Notes: generated from the letters alone by a model not told the origin. A DNA stretch of 42,406 nt from Parasulfuritortus sp. (GCA_031291185.1 JARLJM010000112.1:1-42406), one strand, 5' to 3'; numbered from the stretch's first letter, positions 16,549 through 25,003 are shown. Numbers and translations are program-made.

Positions 16549-17301
16549 TTAAATCCCTTGATAACGAACGCCAGTGTTCAGGCGAAGGTCTGCGCGCACT
16601 TCAGTGGTGGCGTAGGTCTTCACGGCCTTGGCAATATCGCTTGCCGGATTGTTCAGGTCACCAAACAACATGGCGTTGTGCTCGGCCTTGTTGCAGGCCT
16701 CGACGCATGCAGGTTGTTCGTCGTTGTCTACGCGCTGGACGCAGAAGGTGCAGGCCTCGACGCAACCTTTTCCACGCGGAACGTCGGGTTTCTGGTCATG
16801 CAGGGGTTCGTGCACGAAGGAACGTGCCTTGTAGGGACAGGCCATCATGCAGTAGCGGCAACCGATGCAGATATGCCGATCGACCAGAACGATACCATCG
16901 GCACGTTTGAATGAGGCACCGGTGGGGCATACATCCACGCAGGGCGGATGCTCGCAGTGCTGGCACATCATCGGCAAATCGTGCTGCTCACTGGTTTGCA
17001 GGTCCTTGATGTGGACCTTGCGGATCCACTGTGAGTCTTGCGGACCGGTCTTGCCATCCAGGCCGTTTTCAGTGTTGCATGCGGTGACGCAATCATTGCA
17101 GCCTGAGGAGCATTTTGTGGTGTCGATCAGCATGCCCCAGCGAACCTCGCTCGACGCGGGTTCATCAGGCGCACGGCCATAGGCGGATATCCCGTACAGC
17201 AAAACGCCCGGTGCCAAGGTAAGCCCAGCCAGACCCGCGCTGGTCTTTAGGAAGTCACGCCGATCCTGGCCGGCGTCTTGGTTGAACTGATGTTCGCTCA
17301 T
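16549..17301 (-). CDS. dsrO: DsrO, periplasmic ferredoxin-like iron-sulfur subunit
   Basis: A 250-residue subunit of DsrMKJOP. The twin-arginine motif RRDFLK (14-19) and following hydrophobic stretch indicate Tat export already folded. Four cysteine clusters are visible: KCSSGCNDCVTAC, CQHCEHPPCVDVCP, CIGCRYCMMACP and GCVEACTFC...CVEAC, as in DmsB/NrfC-like proteins, giving up to four Fe-S centres. It passes electrons between DsrJ haems and the DsrP membrane subunit. The start overlaps the dsrJ stop by four bases. Confidence 0.96.
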   Translation of the reverse strand: MSEHQFNQDAGQDRRDFLKTSAGLAGLTLAPGVLLYGISAYGRAPDEPASSEVRWGMLIDTTKCSSGCNDCVTACNTENGLDGKTGPQDSQWIRKVHIKDLQTSEQHDLPMMCQHCEHPPCVDVCPTGASFKRADGIVLVDRHICIGCRYCMMACPYKARSFVHEPLHDQKPDVPRGKGCVEACTFCVQRVDNDEQPACVEACNKAEHNAMLFGDLNNPASDIAKAVKTYATTEVRADLRLNTGVRYQGI

Positions 17302-17747
17302 TTGGCTAGTCCCTCGGGATTTACTGAGGTCATCATGGGCGAAGTCTTGGCCGCCTCAGTCGGTAAGGCATCGGGCTTGCCAGGCTTGCTCGAGTGACAT
17401 TCCCAACATTCCAGTTGGACACCAACATAGGAATGGCAGGCGACGCAGAAGTCATCCTTGGCCTCCGCTACGCTGCCTGTCTTGGCGCTGGCATGGCATT
17501 GGACGCAGTTCTTCAGGCTGTACTTGGTTGTACGGATTCCCTTATGAACCGTTTCGTCCCGGTGGTGCCTGAGCAGATCCGGGTGATTCCGGCGAATGAA
17601 GTCCACATCATCCACACACTTCGCACCCTTGTGGTTCTGCAGACCTGGTAACTCAACATCCGCAAGTGCCCGCTGCATAGGCGCGATGGACATTGCCACC
17701 ACGCCCAGCAGGACGGCAAGCTTCAGCCAATGGGCAAATCTCGCCAT
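17298..17747 (-). CDS. dsrJ: DsrJ, triheme periplasmic cytochrome c
   Basis: A 149-residue cytochrome with an N-terminal signal or anchor helix (about 7-29) and exactly three haem c motifs: CVQCH (81-85), CVACH (101-105) and CWECH (114-118). C44 in GAKCVDD corresponds to the cysteine shown in A. vinosum DsrJ to be an unusual axial ligand of one haem, so the His/Cys coordination seems conserved. I chose the ATG at 17747, where the signal peptide begins; the longer frame upstream overlaps dsrL and is not DsrJ-like. It lies 16 bases after dsrL and overlaps dsrO. Confidence 0.94.
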   Translation of the reverse strand: MARFAHWLKLAVLLGVVAMSIAPMQRALADVELPGLQNHKGAKCVDDVDFIRRNHPDLLRHHRDETVHKGIRTTKYSLKNCVQCHASAKTGSVAEAKDDFCVACHSYVGVQLECWECHSSKPGKPDALPTEAAKTSPMMTSVNPEGLAK

Positions 17748-17763
17748 GCCAGTTCCTTCCTTA

Positions 17764-19743
17764 TCAGTCGCCCATGCCCATCTGGATGTACCCGGTCGGG
17801 CATACGTCGGCACAGATATGGCAGCCAATGCACTTGGCATAGTCTGTGTCCACATAACGGCCAGTAGTAGGAGCATCCTTCTTCTTGACCTTGAACACGG
17901 CAGTCTGCGGGCAGTAGATGACGCAGTTGTCGCATTCGAAGCAGAGGCCGCAGGACATGCAGCGCTTGGCTTCAGTGACGGCCTGCTTCTCATCCAAGGC
18001 GTGCAGGCGGTCCTGGAAGTTGCCGAGGGCAGAGTCCTTGTCCAGCACGGTAACCTCGCGTTTCAGACGCGGGGTATTCGCGAAATGGCCAAGGAACAAC
18101 TGAGTTGACGGGATGATGTAGCGGTTGGAACGGTCCTCGAAGTTGTGCAGAGCGTCCTTCAAGTTGTCAGTACCCCGAAGTTGACCATGGTGCTCGTTGT
18201 ACTCGTGGCCGGTTTCCAGCCAGCGGCGCACCATGTCCCAGTGGTCGACGTCGACCTTGGGTCGCTTGTCGGCTTCTTCGCCACTCAGATAGGAATCGAT
18301 ACCTTCTGCACAGATACGTGCGTGGCCGATGGCAGTGGTCAGCAGGTGCGGACGAATCACGTCGCCGGCAACAAATACGTTGGGCTTGCCGGGGAAGCGA
18401 TAGTTCTTGTCGGTCTTGATCAGGCCGTTGTTGTTGTTGAACACTTCCAGACCGGTGAAATCGACCGCCTGACCGATGGCGGAGACGATCAGGTCGCCGG
18501 TGATGTCCTGCTCGGTGCCTTCGATGATCTTGGTGTCCTTGCCGACCATCTCGAAGTTGGCAACTCGCAGGGCGGTAGCACGACCGCTGGCATCCTTGAC
18601 CACGCCGATCGGGGTAACGCCACCGACGATGGAGATGCCTTCGGCCTGAGCCTGCTCGATTTCGTGCTTGTTGGCGGCCATCTTGTCGACGGTGGCGCGG
18701 GAGATCAGCACAACCTCGACGCCCTGGCGTGCGGCGATGGAAGCGACGTCATGCGCGGTCTGGCCGGCGAGGACGTTCTCGGGCAGGTCCTTGTCCGAGG
18801 CGTTTGTGATCTTGCCTAGACGACGGGCAACCGTGGCGACGTCGATGGACGTGTCGCCACCACCGATGACAACAACTTTGTTGCCGACGTGCTGCAGGCG
18901 GCCTTCGTTGAAGGCGCGGAGGAAGGCCATGGCGGTCACGCAGTTGGGAGCGTCAGCACCGTCCACAGGCAGGGCACGACCGGCTTGGGCGCCAAGGCCC
19001 ATCAGCACAGCGTCGTATTCCTTCTCGATGGACTCCATGCTGACATCGGTGCCGATGCGGCAGTTCAGTTTGGTGTCGACACCCAAGTCCAGGATGCGCT
19101 GGATTTCGCCATCAAGAACTTCACGCGGAGTGCGGAAGCCTGGGATGCCGTAACGCATCATGCCGCCGAGTTCGGCGTGGTCGTCGAAGATAGTGCAGCT
19201 GTGACCCTTCAGAGTCAGTTGGTAGGCAGCGGCCAGACCGGCGGGGCCGCCGCCGATGATGGCGACCTTCTTGCCGGATTTGGCAACGTTGGGCTTGTGG
19301 AAAGCCAACTTGTTTTCGATCGCCCAGTTGCCCAGGAAGTGCTCGACCGAGTTGATGCCGACGTTCTCTTCAACCTGATTGCGGTTGCAACCTGACTCGC
19401 AGGGAGCAGGACAGACACGACCCATCACGGCCGGGAAGGGGTTGGCTTCGGTCAGACGACGCCAGGCATATTCTTGCCAGGACATGCTGGGCTTGCCGTC
19501 AGCTCCGACTGGCGGCTTTTCAATGCCACGGACGATGTTCAGGTAGGAGCGGATGTCCTCGCCGGCCGGGCAGGATCCTTGGCAAGGAGGCGTGGAGAGT
19601 ACGTACTCGGGGCACTTGTGGGTCCAGCTGGCTTGGAAAATCTTGTCCTGTTCGGAACGGTAATTCGCCTCGGATTCGCCGTCCTTGTAACGGCGCCAGG
19701 TCAAGCCTTCAGTCTTCTTTACGTCTTTTGATGTGACCGACAT
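17764..19743 (-). CDS. dsrL: DsrL, iron-sulfur flavoprotein NAD(P)H:acceptor oxidoreductase
   Basis: A 659-residue cytoplasmic protein resembling the small subunit of glutamate synthase, extended at the C-terminus. N-terminal cysteines (CPAPCESGC) bind Fe-S; an FAD fold has VAIIGGGPAGLAAAYQLTLKG; an NAD(P)H fold has KVVVIGGGDTSIDVATVARR; and two C-terminal ferredoxin motifs read CMSCGLCFECDNCVIYCP and CIGCHICADVCP. In sulfur oxidisers DsrL is the electron acceptor of DsrAB and reduces NAD+. Its place between dsrK and dsrJ, with the tail present, fits the oxidative-type DsrL. AGGAG lies ahead of the ATG. Confidence 0.96.
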   Translation of the reverse strand: MSVTSKDVKKTEGLTWRRYKDGESEANYRSEQDKIFQASWTHKCPEYVLSTPPCQGSCPAGEDIRSYLNIVRGIEKPPVGADGKPSMSWQEYAWRRLTEANPFPAVMGRVCPAPCESGCNRNQVEENVGINSVEHFLGNWAIENKLAFHKPNVAKSGKKVAIIGGGPAGLAAAYQLTLKGHSCTIFDDHAELGGMMRYGIPGFRTPREVLDGEIQRILDLGVDTKLNCRIGTDVSMESIEKEYDAVLMGLGAQAGRALPVDGADAPNCVTAMAFLRAFNEGRLQHVGNKVVVIGGGDTSIDVATVARRLGKITNASDKDLPENVLAGQTAHDVASIAARQGVEVVLISRATVDKMAANKHEIEQAQAEGISIVGGVTPIGVVKDASGRATALRVANFEMVGKDTKIIEGTEQDITGDLIVSAIGQAVDFTGLEVFNNNNGLIKTDKNYRFPGKPNVFVAGDVIRPHLLTTAIGHARICAEGIDSYLSGEEADKRPKVDVDHWDMVRRWLETGHEYNEHHGQLRGTDNLKDALHNFEDRSNRYIIPSTQLFLGHFANTPRLKREVTVLDKDSALGNFQDRLHALDEKQAVTEAKRCMSCGLCFECDNCVIYCPQTAVFKVKKKDAPTTGRYVDTDYAKCIGCHICADVCPTGYIQMGMGD

Positions 19744-19826
19744 CTTCGCTCTCCTATCGTAAATCGTGCGGTATAACCGCGTGTGTCTCGTTAAGCGGTT
19801 GCCCGCATCGATTCAAAACCCATTGA

Positions 19827-21359
19827 TCAATCTTCAAGCTTGATCGCCGTGCCCACCAACTGGTGGACGCCGCCGACCATGCTCATGTCAAAACCATAGA
19901 ACGGTACAACCTTGTTGAACTGTGCCTTGCAGATGGCGCAGATCAGGGCCAGGAAGTTGACGCCGTGCTCTTTGGATACGGCGTTGTAGGCATTCATGCG
20001 CGGCAGGGCACCCTTGACCCGGACTTCGATCAGGTCGTCGGTCAGCACTCCGCCGCCTCCACCGCAACAGAAAGTGGACTCGCCGATGGTTTCGGCTGCC
20101 ATGTCGTGGAAATTGTTCGCCACTGCCTTGATGATGTTGCGCGGAATGGTGAACTGACCGCCCGGCTCGTCACCCATGCGTGAAGCGCGTGCCACATTGC
20201 AGGAATCGTGATAAGTAATTACCCGGTGGTCGTTCAGTGATTTGTCGAATTTGAGTACACCTTTCTCAATCAGATCCCAAGTGTACTCACAGATATGGGT
20301 CGGCTGCTTGTAGCGTGGATCAAGTTGGCTTTGCAGTTCAATCGAGAACGGGTCATTGCCACCCCAACCCAGGCCGGTCAGGGTATTCCAATAAGCATAG
20401 GCGACACGCCAGGCGTGACCGCACTCGCCGACGATGATGCGCTTGACGCCTAGTTCCAGGGCAGCATCGCGAATCCGCATCGCGACAGTGCGCATGGTTT
20501 CGTAGTTGCCGTTGAACAGGCCAAAATTGCCGGCTTCAGAGGCGTGGCTGGACAAGGTCCAGGAGGCCCCGGCGGCATGGAAGACCTTGGCGTAACCAAT
20601 CAGGGACTCAACGTGAGGTTCTGAGAAGAAATCTGCAGACGGGGTGACCAGTAGAATTTCTGCGCCCTTCACATCCAGCGGCATCTTCACTGCAACGCCG
20701 GTATCCGCTTCAATGTCTTCCTCCAACCCTTCCAGCGTGTCGATCAGGGCCGGGCCTGGTAGGCCGAGGTTGTTACCGATTTTCTGAACCTTGCCCAGAA
20801 TCTCGTTAGAATATTTTTGTCCATAGCCGGCGTAATTGAGAATCTCGCGGCCGGCCATGGTGATCTCGGCAGTGTCGATGCCGTACGGGCAATAGACCGA
20901 GCAACGGCGGCATTCCGAGCACTGATGGAAGTAGTTGAACCACTGGTCCATCGTGTCTTTGGTCAGGTCTTCTGCGCCAACCAGCCAGGGAACAACCTTG
21001 CCCGGCAATGTGAAATAGCGTCGGTAAACCTTGCGCATCAATTCCTGGCGTGCGACCGGCATGTTGTTCGGGTCTGCCGTGCCAAGGAAATAGTGGCACT
21101 TGTCGGTACAGGCTCCACAGTGGACGCAGATATCCATGAATAGCCGCACGCTGCGGTATTTCTTCAGGACTTCGCCCATGCGATCGAGGACGCGCTCTTT
21201 CCAGTCGTCGGCCATCGTCCATGGATAACCGAGAAATTCCTGGGGACCCTGTCCGGCAACAAAGGCTTTGATATGAGCCATGCTGCCAGGATTGATCTTG
21301 GGAACGTCTGTATAAGAACTATCAGCCAGCTTGGGTACTTCAAACTCGGGACCAGCCAC
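19827..21359 (-). CDS. dsrK: DsrK, HdrD-like iron-sulfur subunit
   Basis: A 510-residue cytoplasmic subunit of DsrMKJOP that is thought to oxidise or reduce the DsrC trisulfide/disulfide. Two ferredoxin motifs are clear (C78-C81-C84-C88 and C147-C150-C153-C157). The C-terminal half carries CCG-type cysteine signatures that bind a special [4Fe-4S] centre as in heterodisulfide reductase (HDSCNVARASRMG and FCCGGGGGVLTDD). The gene starts with GTG at 21359, supported by AAGGAG 6 bases ahead. DsrM follows upstream with a 35-base gap, as expected for the catalytic pair DsrMK. Confidence 0.96.
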   Translation of the reverse strand: MAGPEFEVPKLADSSYTDVPKINPGSMAHIKAFVAGQGPQEFLGYPWTMADDWKERVLDRMGEVLKKYRSVRLFMDICVHCGACTDKCHYFLGTADPNNMPVARQELMRKVYRRYFTLPGKVVPWLVGAEDLTKDTMDQWFNYFHQCSECRRCSVYCPYGIDTAEITMAGREILNYAGYGQKYSNEILGKVQKIGNNLGLPGPALIDTLEGLEEDIEADTGVAVKMPLDVKGAEILLVTPSADFFSEPHVESLIGYAKVFHAAGASWTLSSHASEAGNFGLFNGNYETMRTVAMRIRDAALELGVKRIIVGECGHAWRVAYAYWNTLTGLGWGGNDPFSIELQSQLDPRYKQPTHICEYTWDLIEKGVLKFDKSLNDHRVITYHDSCNVARASRMGDEPGGQFTIPRNIIKAVANNFHDMAAETIGESTFCCGGGGGVLTDDLIEVRVKGALPRMNAYNAVSKEHGVNFLALICAICKAQFNKVVPFYGFDMSMVGGVHQLVGTAIKLED

Positions 21360-21394
21360 GTTCGCTCCTTAATGCTTTCAAACAGTCCGATGAA

Positions 21395-22132
21395 TCAGCC
21401 GTTTTTCCGTTCCAGCGCGGCCGCCCAGGGGGCGATGTGCCGCTTGTCGCGCGGATTGTCCACCATGTTGCGGGTGGGGCTGAAGAACACACCGGGCACG
21501 TGCAAAAGTTTGCTGATGGGGAAAATGATCATCAGCAGCGCTACCAGGAAAAGGTGAACCAGCAAACTTGTGTCGTTTGGCAACGGCTGGAAATTGAACG
21601 TCATCATGCCACGCACGAAGCCCTTCAAATCGACTATGTCGGTGTGGGATACAAAAGACATTTCCATGCCGGACAGACCAATGGCAATGAGTAAGGCAAG
21701 CATCAGGTGATCGGATGGAGTTGAAATGTATCGTACCCGGTCAACAAGAAAACGCCGTGCCCATAGGCCGGCTAAGCCAAGAACCATGAAAAAACTGGCA
21801 TAGCGGCCAAATGGCTGAATGAATACGAGCGGTTCGCAAAGCGGGTCGACGAAATAGCGGACATGGCGCACTAGAACCAGAGCCAGACTGACGTGGAACA
21901 CGTACCCGAAAATCCAGGTCCACTTGTTAGATTTGAACAGACTTTCGAACAGAGTCACTTCCCTGAACATCCGGAAAGACACACCAATTCGGGTTGTCGG
22001 TGCCGGGGTGGTCGGGATGACGAGCGGAGCAGGGGTCTTCCAGTATTCGTAAATACGGAAAGCCACACCACCGACCAATACGATCGTGGCAAAGTAGAAC
22101 AAGCCAATATAGAAAACGGTCAACGATGACAT
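21395..22132 (-). CDS. dsrM: DsrM, NarI-like membrane cytochrome b subunit
   Basis: A 245-residue membrane protein with about five or six helices (for example TVFYIGLFYFATIVLVGGVA and DHLMLALLIAIGLSGMEM) and histidines suited to bind two haems b, as in NarI. It anchors DsrK and exchanges electrons with quinone. I place the start at the ATG at 22132, with GAGGAA 6 bases ahead; the frame is open for 15 more codons into the repeat-rich gap, which I regard as untranslated. It is separated from dsrC by about 140 bases that hold three stem-loops. Confidence 0.95.
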   Translation of the reverse strand: MSSLTVFYIGLFYFATIVLVGGVAFRIYEYWKTPAPLVIPTTPAPTTRIGVSFRMFREVTLFESLFKSNKWTWIFGYVFHVSLALVLVRHVRYFVDPLCEPLVFIQPFGRYASFFMVLGLAGLWARRFLVDRVRYISTPSDHLMLALLIAIGLSGMEMSFVSHTDIVDLKGFVRGMMTFNFQPLPNDTSLLVHLFLVALLMIIFPISKLLHVPGVFFSPTRNMVDNPRDKRHIAPWAAALERKNG

Positions 22133-22150
22133 GCGTTCCTCGTTACGTAC

Positions 22151-22210
22151 AGTCGAGAGTGGAGAGTGGAGAATCAAGTGCCAGCGGCACAGATCTCGGC
22201 ACTCTCGACT
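22151..22210 (-). other. Long inverted repeat between dsrC and dsrM
   Basis: AGTCGAGAGTG at 22151-22161 pairs perfectly with CACTCTCGACT at 22200-22210 (11 bp), enclosing 38 bases. It is the third of three consecutive stem-loops in the dsrC-dsrM gap as read by the dsr transcript. No T-run follows, so it looks like an RNA-stability, processing or repeat element, not a terminator. Confidence 0.7.
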
Positions 22211-22212
22211 CT
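22194..22212 (-). repeat. Copy 1 of a short repeat shared by two DsrC-family 3' regions
   Basis: On the minus strand this reads AGAGTCGAGAGTGCCGAGA. The downstream region of the cysteine-less DsrC homologue has AGAGTCGAGAGCCGAGA at 27846-27862, identical apart from a two-base gap. Both copies lie 3' of a dsrC-family gene in the sense direction. Confidence 0.6.
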
Positions 22213-22233
22213 CGGCTATTTATGCAATAGCCG
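22213..22233 (-). other. Stem-loop downstream of dsrC (second)
   Basis: CGGCTATT pairs with AATAGCCG over 8 bp around a five-base loop. It lies between the two other stem-loops of the dsrC-dsrM gap and has no T-run after it. Confidence 0.65.
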
Positions 22234-22240
22234 GAGTTTC

Positions 22241-22262
22241 ACCCGGCGCTTGCACGCCGGGT
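22241..22262 (-). other. Stem-loop immediately after dsrC
   Basis: ACCCGGCG pairs with CGCCGGGT over 8 GC-rich base pairs around a six-base loop, starting 10 bases past the dsrC stop. It is followed by GAAACTCC and not by U residues, so it may stabilise the dsrC 3' end or reduce transcription into dsrM. Confidence 0.7.
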
Positions 22263-22272
22263 GATGTATAGA

Positions 22273-22608
22273 TCAGATACAGCCGGTCGGCTTGGGCAGG
22301 CCAGCGATCTTACAGGCCTGCTTGGCGGGGCCGTAGGGGAACAGTTCGTACAAGTACTTGTTGTTACCCTTGTCCGGGCCCAGCTTCTTGGAGATGGCCT
22401 TGGTCAGAACGCGAATGGCCGGAGCAATTTGGTACTCGGCGTAGTATTCACGCAGGAAGTTGACCACTTCCCAGTGGCTTTCGGTCATGTCGACCTTTTC
22501 TTCTGTAGCCAGGTAACCGGCGATGTTCTCGTCCCAGTCAGCCAGATTAACCAGATAGCCTTCTTCGTCCACTTCAAAGGACTTGCCAGCGACTTCAACC
22601 ATGGGCAT
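22273..22608 (-). CDS. dsrC: DsrC, sulfur carrier with both redox cysteines
   Basis: A 111-residue physiological partner of DsrAB. The C-terminal arm carries C99 (in KQACKIAGL) and the penultimate C110 (in PKPTGCI), spaced CX10C, which marks a true DsrC able to form the trisulfide with DsrAB-derived sulfur and then be handled by DsrK. In sulfur oxidisers it receives sulfane sulfur from DsrEFH. The seven-residue insertion typical of Dsr-associated DsrC (KKLGPDKGN region) is present. AGGAG with 7-base spacing supports the ATG. The stem-loops that follow suggest it is made in excess over dsrM and later genes. Confidence 0.97.
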   Translation of the reverse strand: MPMVEVAGKSFEVDEEGYLVNLADWDENIAGYLATEEKVDMTESHWEVVNFLREYYAEYQIAPAIRVLTKAISKKLGPDKGNNKYLYELFPYGPAKQACKIAGLPKPTGCI

Positions 22609-22633
22609 GTTAATTCTCCTAACGATTCAAAAA

Positions 22634-22933
22634 TTACAACCAGGACTGACAGTTGCTGTGTTCTGCTACCAGATCCACAAAACCGCCGTAATCCACAACA
22701 TTAACCCCATCAATGACGCGATCGGCCATGCCGCGCGCGGAGAGATCGGGACCCAGGACATAGATTTTCACGCCGGCCATGGCCGCTTGAACCTTGCCCT
22801 CAAAGCTGCCGCCCTTGGTGGCACCATAAATGCCATCCTCGATCAGCAGTACAGCGGAGCCATTCGTCGCCAGACGCAGGCAGCTCTCAAGAGAGTTGCG
22901 CTCGTAGGGCGATTTGTTGACGATGTGCAGCAT
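22634..22933 (-). CDS. dsrH: DsrH, TusB-like subunit of DsrEFH
   Basis: A 99-residue cytoplasmic protein of the DsrH/TusB family, beginning MLHIVNKSPYERNSLESC and ending in the family's conserved tryptophan region (CQSWL). C18 corresponds to the conserved DsrH cysteine. With DsrE and DsrF it forms a heterohexamer that transfers sulfur to DsrC. GGGAG is 6 bases ahead of the ATG, and it follows dsrF by 11 bases. Confidence 0.95.
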   Translation of the reverse strand: MLHIVNKSPYERNSLESCLRLATNGSAVLLIEDGIYGATKGGSFEGKVQAAMAGVKIYVLGPDLSARGMADRVIDGVNVVDYGGFVDLVAEHSNCQSWL

Positions 22934-22944
22934 CTTCGTCTCCC

Positions 22945-23346
22945 TTAGAAACTGATCAGGACATCTTGCTCGGCCATCTTGGCAGCCATTTCGGCGCGAT
23001 CGAGCACAATAACATCCACCAGAAGGTCCGCTTCGGTCAGGCCGCGGGCTTCTAGTGATTCCTTTTCAACATACAGTTTCTCGATGTCGTACCCTTCAAG
23101 GGCACGATAGGTGGGCGAGAAGTTCTTCTGTTCGATGGCCTTGGTGTCCTGGGCCTTTTTCAACTCGTAGACGCCGTCATCGATGAAGGCCATGCTGACG
23201 TCCTGTTCAAAGGCCGCAGAAATCAACACGACTTCCAGACCTTCCAGAGCATAGATGGTGCCGTAAGGTGCCTTGCGGTTCACGAACATGAACTGCTTGA
23301 TGACGCCGCCTTCGTCCGTATCCATATCTTCGCTTGATGTAAACAT
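22945..23346 (-). CDS. dsrF: DsrF, TusC-like subunit of DsrEFH
   Basis: A 133-residue DsrE/F-fold protein (KQFMFVNRKAPYGTIYALE, EVVLISAAFEQDVSMAFIDDGVYEL) with no cysteine at all, as usual for DsrF, which is structural in the DsrEFH hexamer. It lies 10 bases after dsrE with GAGGGG before the ATG. Confidence 0.94.
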   Translation of the reverse strand: MFTSSEDMDTDEGGVIKQFMFVNRKAPYGTIYALEGLEVVLISAAFEQDVSMAFIDDGVYELKKAQDTKAIEQKNFSPTYRALEGYDIEKLYVEKESLEARGLTEADLLVDVIVLDRAEMAAKMAEQDVLISF

Positions 23347-23356
23347 TGTTATCCCC

Positions 23357-23749
23357 TCAGTCGCCGAAGGTTACCAGGCGATCACACTGGATGCCGGCTT
23401 CCACCAATTGGCCGAGCCCGGAAATCCGGAAACCGTCTGCCAAGTTATGGGCGTCCTTGCCCTGACGCTTGGCTTCGTTCTCGTCCATGATGCCACGGCG
23501 TTGCGCGGCAGCGATGCAGACTACCAGATCAAGACTGTGGGCCTTGGCCAGTTCGCTCCAGCGGCTGACGATATTGCGGTCGTCACGTGGAGGCTCGGTC
23601 AGGCGAGTCGAGTTGTTCACACCATCATGATAGAAGAACACGCGGTAAATTTCGTGACCCTTCTCGATAGCCGCCTTGGTGAACTGGTAGGCGCTATCCG
23701 AGGCCTCGTGCGTGTAAGGCCCTTCGTTAACTAATACACCGATCTTCAT
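23357..23749 (-). CDS. dsrE: DsrE, catalytic sulfurtransferase subunit
   Basis: A 130-residue TusD-like protein. The active-site cysteine is at residue 78 (LDLVVCIAAAQRRGI), the same position as the essential Cys78 of A. vinosum DsrE, which carries persulfide and hands it to DsrC. Presence of DsrEFH together with the DsrL type indicates that the pathway runs in the oxidative direction. AGGGA precedes the ATG. A strong hairpin separates it from dsrB. Confidence 0.96.
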   Translation of the reverse strand: MKIGVLVNEGPYTHEASDSAYQFTKAAIEKGHEIYRVFFYHDGVNNSTRLTEPPRDDRNIVSRWSELAKAHSLDLVVCIAAAQRRGIMDENEAKRQGKDAHNLADGFRISGLGQLVEAGIQCDRLVTFGD

Positions 23750-23784
23750 TTGAATATCCCTAAATCCAAATAACCGATTTACTC

Positions 23785-23816
23785 ACAAGTCCGGGAGAGT
23801 TTCCTCCCGGACTTGT
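23785..23816 (-). other. Strong stem-loop between dsrB and dsrE
   Basis: ACAAGTCCGGGAG (23785-23797) pairs perfectly over 13 bp with CTCCCGGACTTGT (23804-23816) around a six-base loop, starting six bases after the dsrB stop in transcript order. The downstream arm is followed by GAGTAAATC and no U-run. It could protect the dsrAB message from 3' decay or be a processing site. Confidence 0.8.
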
Positions 23817-23821
23817 TCGCA

Positions 23822-24895
23822 TCAGAAGCGGATGTGAGCGGAGGCGTTAAGGCTGTTACGGCCACCGCGCCAGTTGTCGACGTGGTACTTGGTGAAGGGC
23901 AGCCCGGTCTTCTCGAAGAAGGCAGGCCAACCGATACGGTCGATCCAGTCGTTCATGCGTTCCCACGGACGTCCATCGGCCTTGTAGGTAGCCAGGATAT
24001 TCTTGACCACGGCACCGACCTCCGGCCAACGCGGGGCGTTGTTGGGCAGGCCAGAAGCGACCAGCTTGTGGAAGGTCGGACGTGAACGGGCGTTGGAGTT
24101 CTTGCCGCCAACCCAGATTGCAATCTTGGAATGCTCGGGGTCGTTGATCTGCATCGGAGGGCACGGGGGGAAACAGGCGCCACAGCAGATGCACTTCTTC
24201 TCGTCGACTTCCAAGGAGGGCTTGCCGTTCACCAGTGCGGGGCGAATGGCGGCCACCGGGCAGCGGGCAACGACGGAGGGACGTTCGCAAACGTTGGCAA
24301 CCAGATCATGGTTGATCTTCGGCGGCTTGGTGTGCTGAACCACAATGGCGATGTCGGCCTGGCCGCCGCAGTTGATCTCGCAGCAGGAGGTGGACAGTTT
24401 GACACGGTTGGGCATCTCGCAATTGACGAAATCGTGGTACAGGTCATCCATCAGGGCCTTCACGACGCCGGAGGCATCGGTGCCAGGAATGTCGCAGTGC
24501 AGCCAGCCCTGGGTGTGGGCGATCATGGACACCGAGTTGGCGGTGCCGCCGACCGGGAAACCGTTGTCGGTAAGGGACTTGATCAGGCCTTCAACCTTGC
24601 TGCCGTCGGTCACCATGTACTCGATGTTGGAGCGGGTAGTGAAGCGGACATAGCCGTCAGCGAACTGGTCGGCGATATCGGCCAGCTTGCGCACGGTGTA
24701 GTGGTCCATCTGGCGCTGGGTGCCAGCCTTGACGGTCCAGATTTCATCGCCGCCCTCGGCGCGGTGGTACAGGACGCCGGGCTTCGGATGGGAGTGGAAA
24801 ACCCATTTGCCATAGTTTTTGGCCATGACGGGGTGCATGTAGGGCATAGGATCCGGTGCACCGGATTCGATGGTCTCGTGATTACGTTCGCTCAT
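23822..24895 (-). CDS. dsrB: Dissimilatory sulfite reductase beta subunit DsrB, oxidative type
   Basis: A 357-residue subunit of the alpha2-beta2 sirohaem enzyme that oxidises sulfane sulfur bound to DsrC to sulfite in the cytoplasm. Visible ligand regions are C134, C171/C172 and C176 (STSCCEINCGG) for the sirohaem/[4Fe-4S] site, C212, and the ferredoxin insertion C235-C238-C241-C245 (KKCICCGACFPPCPP). The ATG at 24895 is chosen because GGAG lies 8 bases ahead of it; the slightly longer frame begins with TTG inside that ribosome site. It follows dsrA by about 108 bases. Confidence 0.97.
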   Translation of the reverse strand: MSERNHETIESGAPDPMPYMHPVMAKNYGKWVFHSHPKPGVLYHRAEGGDEIWTVKAGTQRQMDHYTVRKLADIADQFADGYVRFTTRSNIEYMVTDGSKVEGLIKSLTDNGFPVGGTANSVSMIAHTQGWLHCDIPGTDASGVVKALMDDLYHDFVNCEMPNRVKLSTSCCEINCGGQADIAIVVQHTKPPKINHDLVANVCERPSVVARCPVAAIRPALVNGKPSLEVDEKKCICCGACFPPCPPMQINDPEHSKIAIWVGGKNSNARSRPTFHKLVASGLPNNAPRWPEVGAVVKNILATYKADGRPWERMNDWIDRIGWPAFFEKTGLPFTKYHVDNWRGGRNSLNASAHIRF

Positions 24896-24961
24896 TCTTG
24901 TCTCCAACTAGGTGAGATCAGAAAACATTAAGATATTGGTATCCGCTATCCTCTTGCCACA

Positions 24962-24983
24962 CGAGCGGGCTATTGCCCGCTCG
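24962..24983 (-). other. Stem-loop between dsrA and dsrB
   Basis: CGAGCGGGC pairs with GCCCGCTCG over 9 bp around a four-base loop. It lies about 20 bases after the dsrA stop, with no U-run behind it (CGTGTGG follows), so it is an intercistronic structure and not a terminator. Confidence 0.75.
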
Positions 24984-25003
24984 GCATTGGGAGCGTCGTC
25001 GGA

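Noticed and set aside
17748-17993. Longer N-terminus of DsrJ
   Set aside because: The added part overlaps the 3' end of dsrL out of frame and precedes a complete signal peptide; it is not part of the cytochrome.
22133-22177. Longer N-terminus of DsrM starting at 22177
   Set aside because: The extra 15 codons cross one arm of the inverted repeat, and a good ribosome site lies just ahead of the ATG at 22132.
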